Made by a program: the position numbers and the translations under genes. From CAVOBC01 sp963693635 (lineage in GTDB: Bacteria; Pseudomonadota; Gammaproteobacteria; Pseudomonadales; Azotimanducaceae), in the NCBI GenBank assembly GCA_963693635.1, contig CAVOBC010000139.1:1-11152 (forward strand): a stretch of 11,152 bases of DNA, given 5' to 3'. The notes under the pieces were generated by a model. The model ran no database searches, was not told the origin of the DNA, and was given only the letters and a program-made list of their open reading frames with translations. Numbering within the stretch: position 1 is the stretch's first letter; each line of letters opens with the position of its first letter. This document shows positions 1-5,938 of the stretch, piece by piece.

Positions 1-76
1 GGCGCTCTATCAGCGCTTCCGGGGTCAGGAACCAACCGTGGCGCCTTTGCTCGCGCAGCGTGGGTTGTCCGGCTGA
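1..76 (+). CDS. C-terminal end of a probable M3-family metallopeptidase (oligopeptidase A-like), cut by the window edge
   Basis: Reading from base 2, an open frame runs to a TGA at 74-76 and encodes ALYQRFRGQEPTVAPLLAQRG followed by LSG. The pattern 'L-x-x-F-R-G-x-x-P ... LL-x-x-x-G' is what I recall at the extreme C-terminus of oligopeptidase A and related zinc peptidases of family M3, which degrade short peptides in the cytoplasm. Only 24 residues are visible and the catalytic HExxH region lies outside the window, so the call rests on a short tail. No terminator hairpin follows. An 11-bp tandem repeat begins at the stop codon. The frame could belong to another protein, but the ending looks natural. 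Confidence 0.55.
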   Translation, partial: ALYQRFRGQEPTVAPLLAQRGLSG

Positions 77-127
77 GGTCGGGTGCAGATCGGGCTCAGA
101 TCGGGCTCAGATCGGGCTCAGATCGGA
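75..127. repeat. 11-bp direct tandem repeat, about 3.7 perfect copies plus one degenerate copy
   Basis: The unit CAGATCGGGCT occurs three times without change at 86-96, 97-107 and 108-118. It continues with eight matching bases at 119-126. A degenerate copy (GAGGTCGGGTG, 7 of 11 matching) precedes the array at 75-85 and overlaps the stop codon of the upstream peptidase gene. The period is near one DNA helical turn. I see no coding role. Slippage during replication would explain its origin, and any function is unknown. Confidence 0.9.
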
Positions 128-397
128 TAGGGGGCTGGCGCAGCAAAGCATGCAGGGCGGGGCCGGTCCCGCGCTCGACGTTGACAGGCATTTGATCGAC
201 ATCTGGCGCGCTGGCGACCCCCGGGTTGCGCTGTGCGCCGCTTGCCGATTGTGATAGTTTGCCGGTCGCCTCAGCGGTGTCGGCGCGCGTGCGACTCCTG
301 CGCTTTTGCAGCGAGCGACCACTGACTGTCAGTTATGCGCCAGCAACCCGAACCCAATCGCTGCAGATCAGCAATCATCGAGACCTGACCCCGCCCA
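77..397. other. Gene-poor stretch upstream of the transporter operon
   Basis: No frame on either strand has a credible start, ribosome-binding site and protein-like composition. Apart from the 11-bp repeat, the stretch holds a perfect TTGACA hexamer at 181-186 with no good -10 box at normal spacing, and a short palindrome at 321-333. The promoter of the downstream importer operon should lie here, but I cannot place it with confidence. Confidence 0.6.
321..333. promoter_or_regulatory. Short palindrome, possible operator of the importer operon
   Basis: ACTGAC-T-GTCAGT is a perfect 6-bp inverted repeat around one central base, ending 64 bases before the first permease start codon. Its position suits an operator for a dimeric regulator. 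Six-bp arms at a given spacing arise by chance a few times per 10 kb, so this is weak evidence on its own. Confidence 0.2.
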
Positions 398-1267
398 ATG
401 GAAGTCCTCCAACTGCTTGTTAGTGGCGTCTCCCAAGGGTGCGTCTACGGTTTGATCGCGCTCGGTTTCGTGCTGATCTACAAAGCTACGGAGATGGTGA
501 ATTTCGCTCAACCTGACATCACCATGGTCGGGGCGTTCATGGCCTTCACGTTCAGCAACATGCTCGGCCTGCCATTTTTTTGGGCAGTGATGGCAACCGT
601 TGCCAGCATGGCCGTGCTCGGGGTGGTCATCGAGAGAGTCCTGTTGCGCCCGATGATTGGTGAGCCGCCGTTTGCGGTGTTGATGCTTACCATCGGTCTT
701 GGCTTCATCCTGCGGGCAGTGGCGGGGATGATCTGGGGGAACGAGCCCCGGGCACTCGCGACGCCGTACGCCGGGGACGTGTTTCAGATCCGCGGTTTGA
801 TCATCGGCTATGAGAACGTCGCCATCGTTGTCGGCACGATCCTGCTTTGTGGCGCACTTTTTGTGTTCTTTCGCTTTAGTCGACTGGGCGTCGCGATGCA
901 GGCCGCGTCCCAGAACCAACTCGCCGCGTACTATGTGGGCATCCCTGTCAAACGCATCTATTCACTCGTGTGGGCGCTCTCGGCCGCGATCTCTGCGATC
1001 GCAGGCATCCTCGTTGCACCCGTTTCGTTAATTGACCCGCTAATGGGCTTCATCTTCATCAAGGCGTTTGCCGCCGCGATTGTCGGCGGCTTTGGCAGTC
1101 TTCCCGGCGCAATTATGGGTGGGCTGCTGGTGGGCGTGGTCGAGCAGTTTGCGAGTCTCTACGGGCCGCCGGGATCTGCCGACATGAGCGCGTACTTGAT
1201 TCTGCTCGTGATGTTGATGATCCGTCCGCAGGGTATTTTCGCCACAATGGCGCGGAAGAAAGTCTGA
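398..1267 (+). CDS. livH: Branched-chain-amino-acid-type ABC transporter permease, LivH family
   Basis: This is an inner-membrane permease of 289 residues, the usual size for LivH. It would pair with the LivM-like protein to form the channel of a HAAT-family importer. Hydrophobic segments cover most of the chain. The N-terminal 'GLIALGFVLIYKATEMVNFAQ' region (residues 18-38) and the loop VGGFGSLPGA (229-238), thought to contact the ATPase, are LivH hallmarks. The chain ends in RPQGIF (276-281). The conserved NFA-[HQ]-G step reads NFAQPD here, with Pro in place of the usual Gly. ATG 398 fits the family start, although no clear Shine-Dalgarno precedes it. The stop codon overlaps the next start by one base (TGATG), indicating translational coupling. 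The symbol denotes family only; the cargo is probably not an amino acid, given the linked acyl-CoA synthetase. Confidence 0.93.
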   Translation: MEVLQLLVSGVSQGCVYGLIALGFVLIYKATEMVNFAQPDITMVGAFMAFTFSNMLGLPFFWAVMATVASMAVLGVVIERVLLRPMIGEPPFAVLMLTIGLGFILRAVAGMIWGNEPRALATPYAGDVFQIRGLIIGYENVAIVVGTILLCGALFVFFRFSRLGVAMQAASQNQLAAYYVGIPVKRIYSLVWALSAAISAIAGILVAPVSLIDPLMGFIFIKAFAAAIVGGFGSLPGAIMGGLLVGVVEQFASLYGPPGSADMSAYLILLVMLMIRPQGIFATMARKKV

Positions 1268-2343
1268 TGCGCTACGTTAGGAAGACCCACTACGGTCAGG
1301 ACGTCGACCTCGTCAGGCATTCGGGCCAGGCATTTTGGTACGGACTTCTGCTTGTTGCGATGGTCGCGGCCCCGGCGGGTCTCGATATCTTCTACCTGGG
1401 CGAACTGTCGCTCGTCTTTATCTACGCGATTGCCGGTATTGGTCTCATGCTGCTGGTCGGATACACGGGACTGGTGAGCCTCGGTCACGCCGCATTTCTT
1501 GCGATTGGCGCGTACACGCATGCGTGGCTTCTGGCGCAGGGCGTGCCTTTTGTGCCATCGCTCGTGTGTGCAACCGCGCTAACCGGACTTGTCGGGGCGC
1601 TGGTGGCGGTTCCGGCCTTGCGCATGACCGGGATTTACCTTGCCGTCGCAACGCTTGCGTTTGCGATCATCGTTGAGCAGGTGATCCATCACTGGGAGTC
1701 AGTCACCGGCGGCCACCGGGGATTCCTGGTAACCCGGTCAACGCTGATGGGATGGGAGTTTCTGGAGCCGATGCCGTTTTACTATCTTTGCGGCGGAATT
1801 CTGGTCGCCTGCATGCTGGTGGCCCTCAACCTGCTGAGGTCACCGACCGGGCGCGCGTTCATCGCAATTCGCGACTCTGAGATTTCGGCCCAGAGCATGG
1901 GTATCAACATTGCAGGAACCAAGACACGGGCGTTTGCGTTGTCTGCCGCGTTTACGGGACTCGCCGGCGGACTCTTCGCGCACCGCATCGGCTATCTTTC
2001 GCCGGACAGTTTTACGCTTCTCACCTCGATTCAATTGCTCCTGATGGTCGTGGTCGGCGGGCTTGGTTCGCTGCATGGCGTCATTTTCGGGGCTATCTTC
2101 ATCGGTATGTTGCCCCAGGGAATCGCGCTCGCGCGAGACACCTTGCCGGCAGTGGTCGGTCAACTGCCGGGGCTGGAACCAGGCATCTTCGGCTTGGTTC
2201 TCGTGCTCGTACTCATCTATGAACCGGCTGGCATCTACGGCCGATGGCTGAAGATTCGGCAGTACTTCGAGGAGTTCCCCCTCTATCGCAAGGCGACGCA
2301 CAAGCGCCAGAAAAGCTATCTGCGCACGGAGCGGCTGCATTGA
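1267..2343 (+). CDS. livM: Branched-chain-amino-acid-type ABC transporter permease, LivM family
   Basis: This is the second inner-membrane permease of the importer, 358 residues. An N-terminal cytoplasmic stretch of about 20 residues precedes the first membrane segment. The LivM signature SLGHAAFLAIGAYT lies at 71-84, RDSEISAQSMGI at 202-213, and the ATPase-contact loop VVGGLGSLHG at 262-271. After the last membrane span comes a basic cytoplasmic tail of about 35 residues (GIYGRWLKI ... KRQKSYLRTERLH). From memory, such a tail occurs in LivM proteins encoded beside acyl-CoA synthetases, but I could not check this. ATG 1267 shares its A with the livH stop, and GGAAG at 1254-1258 is a good ribosome-binding site. 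The stop at 2341-2343 abuts the next gene, so the genes are surely co-transcribed. Confidence 0.93.
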   Translation: MRYVRKTHYGQDVDLVRHSGQAFWYGLLLVAMVAAPAGLDIFYLGELSLVFIYAIAGIGLMLLVGYTGLVSLGHAAFLAIGAYTHAWLLAQGVPFVPSLVCATALTGLVGALVAVPALRMTGIYLAVATLAFAIIVEQVIHHWESVTGGHRGFLVTRSTLMGWEFLEPMPFYYLCGGILVACMLVALNLLRSPTGRAFIAIRDSEISAQSMGINIAGTKTRAFALSAAFTGLAGGLFAHRIGYLSPDSFTLLTSIQLLLMVVVGGLGSLHGVIFGAIFIGMLPQGIALARDTLPAVVGQLPGLEPGIFGLVLVLVLIYEPAGIYGRWLKIRQYFEEFPLYRKATHKRQKSYLRTERLH

Positions 2344-2345
2344 GC

Positions 2346-3098
2346 ATGCTCTCGCTAACGGACTGTTCCGTCTCCTTTGGCGGCATTCGCGCGGTCAAGC
2401 AGGTGTCGCTCGATGTGAACGAAGGTGAGGTGTTCAGCATCATCGGCCCGAACGGCGCGGGCAAGACAACGCTTTTTAACCTTATCAGCCGGCTGTACGA
2501 CGTGGAAGGCGGGGTGATGTCGTTTCGCGGCAAGGACATCACCCGTGTGCCGCCCCACAAGATCGCGGAGCTAGGCATCGCGCGGACCTTTCAGAACACA
2601 GAGTTGTTTGACCACGAAACCGTACTGAAAAACCTCCTGATCGGTCGCCATGTCCATCGGCGTACGAACCTCGCGGCGGAGCTGCTGTTCCTGCCGTCTG
2701 TGCGCCGCCAGGAGCTCGCTTTCAGACGCAAGGTCGAGGACGTAATCGACCTGCTCGACCTCGCGAGCTATCGGGATCAGTTGATCGCAAATCTGCCCTA
2801 TGGGGCGCGCAAGATGGTGGAGGTGGCTCGTGCCCTGTGCGTTGAGCCAAGCCTGCTCCTACTGGATGAGCCATCGTCTGGTCTTAATCCGGAGGAGACC
2901 GAGGATCTGTCTTTCCAGATCGAGGACATCAATCAGGAGTTGGGCGTTACCATCATCATGGTCGAGCATGACATGAATCTCGTCTCGCGCGCGTCACACC
3001 GGGTGATGGCCCTGGCCGATGGGGCGCGGCTTGCCGTCGGCGAACCCGCTGAAATACAGCGTCATCCTGACGTACTGCGCGCTTACCTCGGGGACTGA
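2346..3098 (+). CDS. livG: Branched-chain-amino-acid-type ABC transporter ATP-binding protein, LivG family
   Basis: This is one of two cytoplasmic ATPases that power the importer; 250 residues from ATG 2346. Walker A GPNGAGKT is at 34-41 and Walker B LLLLDEPSSGL at 170-180. The signature is the degenerate LPYGARK (150-156) typical of LivG rather than LSGGQ. The switch histidine lies in VEHD (206-209). The frame is open further upstream to ATG 2244, but that would bury 100 bases in livM and add residues unlike the family. An in-frame TTG at 2340, with GGAG (2328-2331) eight bases ahead, is a real alternative start that would add only two residues; from ATG 2346 the spacing is 14. Three bases separate its stop from livF. 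Confidence 0.92.
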   Translation: MLSLTDCSVSFGGIRAVKQVSLDVNEGEVFSIIGPNGAGKTTLFNLISRLYDVEGGVMSFRGKDITRVPPHKIAELGIARTFQNTELFDHETVLKNLLIGRHVHRRTNLAAELLFLPSVRRQELAFRRKVEDVIDLLDLASYRDQLIANLPYGARKMVEVARALCVEPSLLLLDEPSSGLNPEETEDLSFQIEDINQELGVTIIMVEHDMNLVSRASHRVMALADGARLAVGEPAEIQRHPDVLRAYLGD

Positions 3099-3101
3099 CC
3101 C

Positions 3102-3866
3102 ATGCTGCTCACCCTCACTAACATTGAGACTTATTACGGCCCGGTGATGGCGATACGGGGCGTGTCTTTGAATGTTGAAGCGGGCCAGATCGTTACCCTG
3201 CTCGGGGCCAATGGTGCTGGCAAGACCACGGTGCTAAAGACCATCAGCGGGGCAATGGCGCCGCAAAAGGGCAAGGTCACGTTTGACGGCAAGGACATTC
3301 AGTCCATGGACCCGGACAAGGTTGCGCGCCTCGGCATCGGTCACGTGCCCGAGGGCCGGGAGGTTTTTCCATTCCTGACCGTGCATGAGAACCTGCAGAT
3401 GGGGGCGTTTACGCGCCGCGACCGTGCTGCGATCGACACGGATCTGGCGCTGGTATATGAGTACTTTCCTGCGCTCGCAGAACGGCGCGGGCAGCAAGCC
3501 GGTTTTCTTTCGGGCGGTCAGCAGCAAATGCTCGCGATCGGCCGGGCGTTGATGCTGCGGCCTCGGCTAATGCTGCTCGACGAGCCGTCGCTGGGGCTGT
3601 CACCGCGTCTTACGACCGAGATTAGTGAGATTGTCGTCAAGTTGAACAAAGAGCAGGCGGTCACGGTTCTGCTCGTTGAGCAAAACGCCAGGATGGCGCT
3701 CAGCATTGCCGATTATGGTTATGTCATGGAAGTAGGGCGGGTCGTGATGGAGGACACCAGCGAACGACTGTCGGCGGCAACCGACATTCAGGAGTTCTAC
3801 CTTGGCGTGAAGGACGACGGCGTTCGGGGTCGCCGCCGGTGGAAGCAACGCAAGACCTGGCGCTGA
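3102..3866 (+). CDS. livF: Branched-chain-amino-acid-type ABC transporter ATP-binding protein, LivF family
   Basis: This is the second cytoplasmic ATPase of the importer, 254 residues. Walker A GANGAGKT is at 35-42, the canonical signature LSGGQ at 136-140, Walker B LMLLDEP at 156-162, and the H-loop position is Q (VEQN, 192-195), as is normal for LivF. HVPEGREVFP (81-90) is the usual LivF Q-loop region. The start ATG lies three bases after the livG stop and has GGGGA (3090-3094) seven bases ahead. After the usual family ending (EFYLG, 231-235) comes an extra, strongly basic tail of about 19 residues (GRRRWKQRKTW). From memory, similar basic tails occur in LivF proteins linked to acyl-CoA synthetases. 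No operon gene follows directly; an 89-base gap with a tandem repeat precedes the synthetase. Confidence 0.93.
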   Translation: MLLTLTNIETYYGPVMAIRGVSLNVEAGQIVTLLGANGAGKTTVLKTISGAMAPQKGKVTFDGKDIQSMDPDKVARLGIGHVPEGREVFPFLTVHENLQMGAFTRRDRAAIDTDLALVYEYFPALAERRGQQAGFLSGGQQQMLAIGRALMLRPRLMLLDEPSLGLSPRLTTEISEIVVKLNKEQAVTVLLVEQNARMALSIADYGYVMEVGRVVMEDTSERLSAATDIQEFYLGVKDDGVRGRRRWKQRKTWR

Positions 3867-3901
3867 CACAGAGGCAGGTGGGGGTAAGCCGCCGGCCCCC
3901 T

Positions 3902-3946
3902 TCAACAGGACAAGAGTCAACAGGACAAGACTGAACGGGGTAAGAG
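3902..3946. repeat. 15-bp tandem repeat, three copies, running into the ribosome-binding site of the synthetase gene
   Basis: Copies at 3902-3916 and 3917-3931 read TCAACAGGACAAGAG and TCAACAGGACAAGAC. A degenerate third copy (TGAACGGGGTAAGAG) occupies 3932-3946. The purine-rich end of the third copy lies nine bases before the GTG start of the acyl-CoA synthetase and probably acts as its Shine-Dalgarno. Each earlier copy carries a comparable AGGA, so the leader contains several ribosome-binding-like sites in a row. Copy number could influence translation, but that is inference. Confidence 0.85.
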
Positions 3947-3955
3947 AACATCAAA

Positions 3956-5812
3956 GTGACTTCAAGACATCATGTTGACCTGACCGAACCCGTGCCGCGG
4001 GTGACGATTGACGACTGCTCGACGGTGTCTTCGATCTTCATGAAGCGGGTGACCGAGCAACCGGACAAAGTTGCGCTTCGCGAGAAGGATTTCGGCATCT
4101 GGAACGAGTACACGTGGGCCGATTTCGGCAGACAGGCGATGTTGGCCGGCCTCGGACTTCAGGCGCTTGGCCTTGCTCGGGGAGACATTTGTTCGATCGC
4201 CTCTGAGGTCAACAAAGAATGGATGTTTGCTGACCTGGGGATTATCGGCATCGGCGGCGTGACCAATGGCGTCTACCCGACAGACGCCGCCAACCAGGTC
4301 GAGTACCTCATCAACGACAGCGGCACTCGCTTTTACTTTGCCGAAGACGAAGAGCAACTCGACAAGGTGCTTGAGGTGCGCGATCGTGTGCCGACGCTTG
4401 AGCGGGTGATCATTTTCGACATGGAAGGTCTGCGGGACCTCGATGACGACCTCACCATGAGTTTCGCCGCGCTGCTTGAACTCGGCGCGGCGTATGGGGA
4501 AGAGCACCCGGATGCCTGGGATCTCGCGATTCAAAGCGCAGATGCCGAGGATCTGATGGTGCTGACCTATACGTCCGGGACCACCGGGCGACCGAAGGGC
4601 GCCATGATCTCACAGCGCAATATGATGTTCATGATGATCAATCTGCAGCGCTGCTATGAGATCCGGCCGACCGACGAGCAGTTGGGATTCCTGCCGCTCG
4701 CGCACGTCGCCGGCCGCATGTTCTACACGTTTGCGGTTATCGAGAGCGGTTCCGTCGTCAACCTGGTCGAAGATCTGGAGACTGCGACTCAGGATCAGCA
4801 GGAGGTCGGCCCGACTATTCACTTTGCCGTGCCGAGGGTTTGGGAGAAGCAGTTCAGTACGGTCGCGATCAAGCTCAAAGAAGCGACCGCAGTCGGTCGC
4901 TTCGCATATGGGGCCGCGCTCAGGCTGGGCGAACGCCGCATGATGTACGTCAAGCGCGGTGACCCGGTGCCAGCGGGTCTCGCCGTGATGTTCAAGCTTG
5001 CCGAGTTTCTGGTGCTGCGCAATTTGCGCCGGATGCTCGGCATCGAGGACTGCCGTTGGTTGTCGACGGCTGCCGCGCCCATTGCCCCCGATCTCATCGA
5101 CTGGTTCTGGGCCATCGGCAAGCCGATGTATGAGGTCTACGGGCAAACTGAGTGCACCGGCCTTGCCACCGCGTGCACCCCAGAGGCCATGCGGATCGGT
5201 AGCGTCGGCCGGGCGATGGAGGACGTCGATGTCGTTCTTTCCGATGAAAACGAGATCCTCATCCGCGGCCCCGGTGTCATTCAGGGGTACTGGAATCAGC
5301 CCCAGAAGACCGCGGAGACCATCCGTCAGGGCTGGCTGTACACAGGCGACGTCGGTCGCATCGACGACGACGGGTTCATCTATATCATTGATCGGATCAA
5401 AGACATCATCATCACCGCCGGTGGCAAGAACATCACGCCGAGCGAGATGGAGAACCAGCTTAAGTTCTCGCCTTACATCTCGGATGCAGTTGTCGTGGGT
5501 GACAAGCGGCCCTATCTGACCTGTCTGGTCATGATCGATCAGGAGAACGTGACAAAGTTTGCGCAGGACAACGACGTACCGTTCACCAACTATACGAGCT
5601 TGTGCCACACCCAGGCGGTCCAGGATCTGGTGTGGGCGGAGATCGAAGCGGTCAATTTGCGGTTCGCACGCGTGGAGACGGTTAAGAAATTTCGCCTCAT
5701 CGACAAGCTGCTGGATCCGGAAGACGAGGAACTGACGCCGACCATGAAACTGAAACGAGCGGTCGTGAACGAGAAATACTCGGACTTGATCACGAGCATG
5801 TACAGTGGCTGA
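3956..5812 (+). CDS. AMP-forming long-chain acyl-CoA synthetase (FAA1/FadD15-like)
   Basis: The enzyme activates a carboxylic acid with ATP and CoA to acyl-CoA, AMP and pyrophosphate; 618 residues. The adenylate-forming motifs appear in order: TSGTTGRPKG (206-215), YGQTE (395-399), TGDVG with its ribose-binding Asp (463-467), and the hinge around DRIKDIIITAGGKNITPSE (479-497). A C-terminal Lys in TPTMKLKR (594-601) is the likely catalytic lysine. The hinge form and the following 'ISDAVVVGDKRPYLTCLVMID' type of sequence are those of the large eukaryotic-like acyl-CoA synthetase branch, so a fatty acid is the likely substrate; bile or other bulky acids are possible. The chosen start is GTG 3956, preceded by GGGGTAAGAG; no in-frame ATG lies nearby until residue 29. 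It follows the importer genes and is probably in their transcript, suggesting coupled uptake and CoA trapping. A terminator-like hairpin follows. Confidence 0.93.
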   Translation: MTSRHHVDLTEPVPRVTIDDCSTVSSIFMKRVTEQPDKVALREKDFGIWNEYTWADFGRQAMLAGLGLQALGLARGDICSIASEVNKEWMFADLGIIGIGGVTNGVYPTDAANQVEYLINDSGTRFYFAEDEEQLDKVLEVRDRVPTLERVIIFDMEGLRDLDDDLTMSFAALLELGAAYGEEHPDAWDLAIQSADAEDLMVLTYTSGTTGRPKGAMISQRNMMFMMINLQRCYEIRPTDEQLGFLPLAHVAGRMFYTFAVIESGSVVNLVEDLETATQDQQEVGPTIHFAVPRVWEKQFSTVAIKLKEATAVGRFAYGAALRLGERRMMYVKRGDPVPAGLAVMFKLAEFLVLRNLRRMLGIEDCRWLSTAAAPIAPDLIDWFWAIGKPMYEVYGQTECTGLATACTPEAMRIGSVGRAMEDVDVVLSDENEILIRGPGVIQGYWNQPQKTAETIRQGWLYTGDVGRIDDDGFIYIIDRIKDIIITAGGKNITPSEMENQLKFSPYISDAVVVGDKRPYLTCLVMIDQENVTKFAQDNDVPFTNYTSLCHTQAVQDLVWAEIEAVNLRFARVETVKKFRLIDKLLDPEDEELTPTMKLKRAVVNEKYSDLITSMYSG

Positions 5813-5819
5813 CACCGGG

Positions 5820-5846
5820 GCACGCCTGAAAGGGCGCGCTTTTGTT
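5820..5846 (+). terminator. Probable Rho-independent terminator after the acyl-CoA synthetase
   Basis: Starting eight bases after the synthetase stop, GCACGCC pairs with GGCGCGC (one A-C mismatch) around a six-base loop and is followed by TTTTGTT. The U-tract is short and interrupted, so termination may be partial. It separates the importer/ligase transcript from the binding-protein gene. Confidence 0.5.
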
Positions 5847-5893
5847 GAGACGCGGGTCATTGCAGTGCTCCCAAAAGGACATGAAACGAAACA

Positions 5894-5910
5894 CGCCGGG
5901 CGGCCCGGCG
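5894..5910 (+). other. Perfect GC-rich hairpin in the leader of the binding-protein gene
   Basis: CGCCGGG and CCCGGCG form a perfect 7-bp stem with a CGG loop. It ends 17 bases before the GGAG ribosome-binding site of the substrate-binding protein. There is no T-tract after it, so it is not a classical terminator. It could stabilise the 5' end of a processed mRNA encoding the abundant binding protein, a common arrangement in ABC importer operons, but this is inference. Confidence 0.5.
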
Positions 5911-5938
5911 CAAAACCGACACAATGCGGAGAATAAAA

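Noticed and set aside
86..127. CRISPR-like array
   Set aside because: Units are 11 bp and contiguous with no spacers, so this is a simple tandem repeat. The other arrays in the window are likewise spacer-free.
181..209. Promoter at the perfect TTGACA upstream of the importer operon
   Set aside because: No acceptable -10 hexamer occurs at 15-19 bp spacing, so the hexamer alone is not enough.
60..254. Small plus-strand frame across the 11-bp repeat
   Set aside because: Its start lies within the tail of the upstream peptidase frame, has no ribosome-binding site, and the product is mostly translated repeat.
368..919. 183-codon minus-strand frame opposite the LivH gene
   Set aside because: Low-complexity charged composition and complete overlap with a strongly supported permease gene.
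3880..3900. Terminator between the LivF and synthetase genes
   Set aside because: A GGGGG/CCCCC stem is possible, but the loop is 11 bases and only two T residues follow. Termination there is not supported, and the genes can share a transcript.
4998..5519. 173-codon plus-strand frame inside the synthetase gene
   Set aside because: Ser/Arg/Pro-rich out-of-frame translation of conserved synthetase sequence; no independent evidence.
4610..5860. 416-codon open frame on the minus strand
   Set aside because: It lies wholly opposite the acyl-CoA synthetase, has a composition rich in Asp/Arg/His typical of antisense frames in GC-rich genes, and shows no domain or ribosome-binding site.
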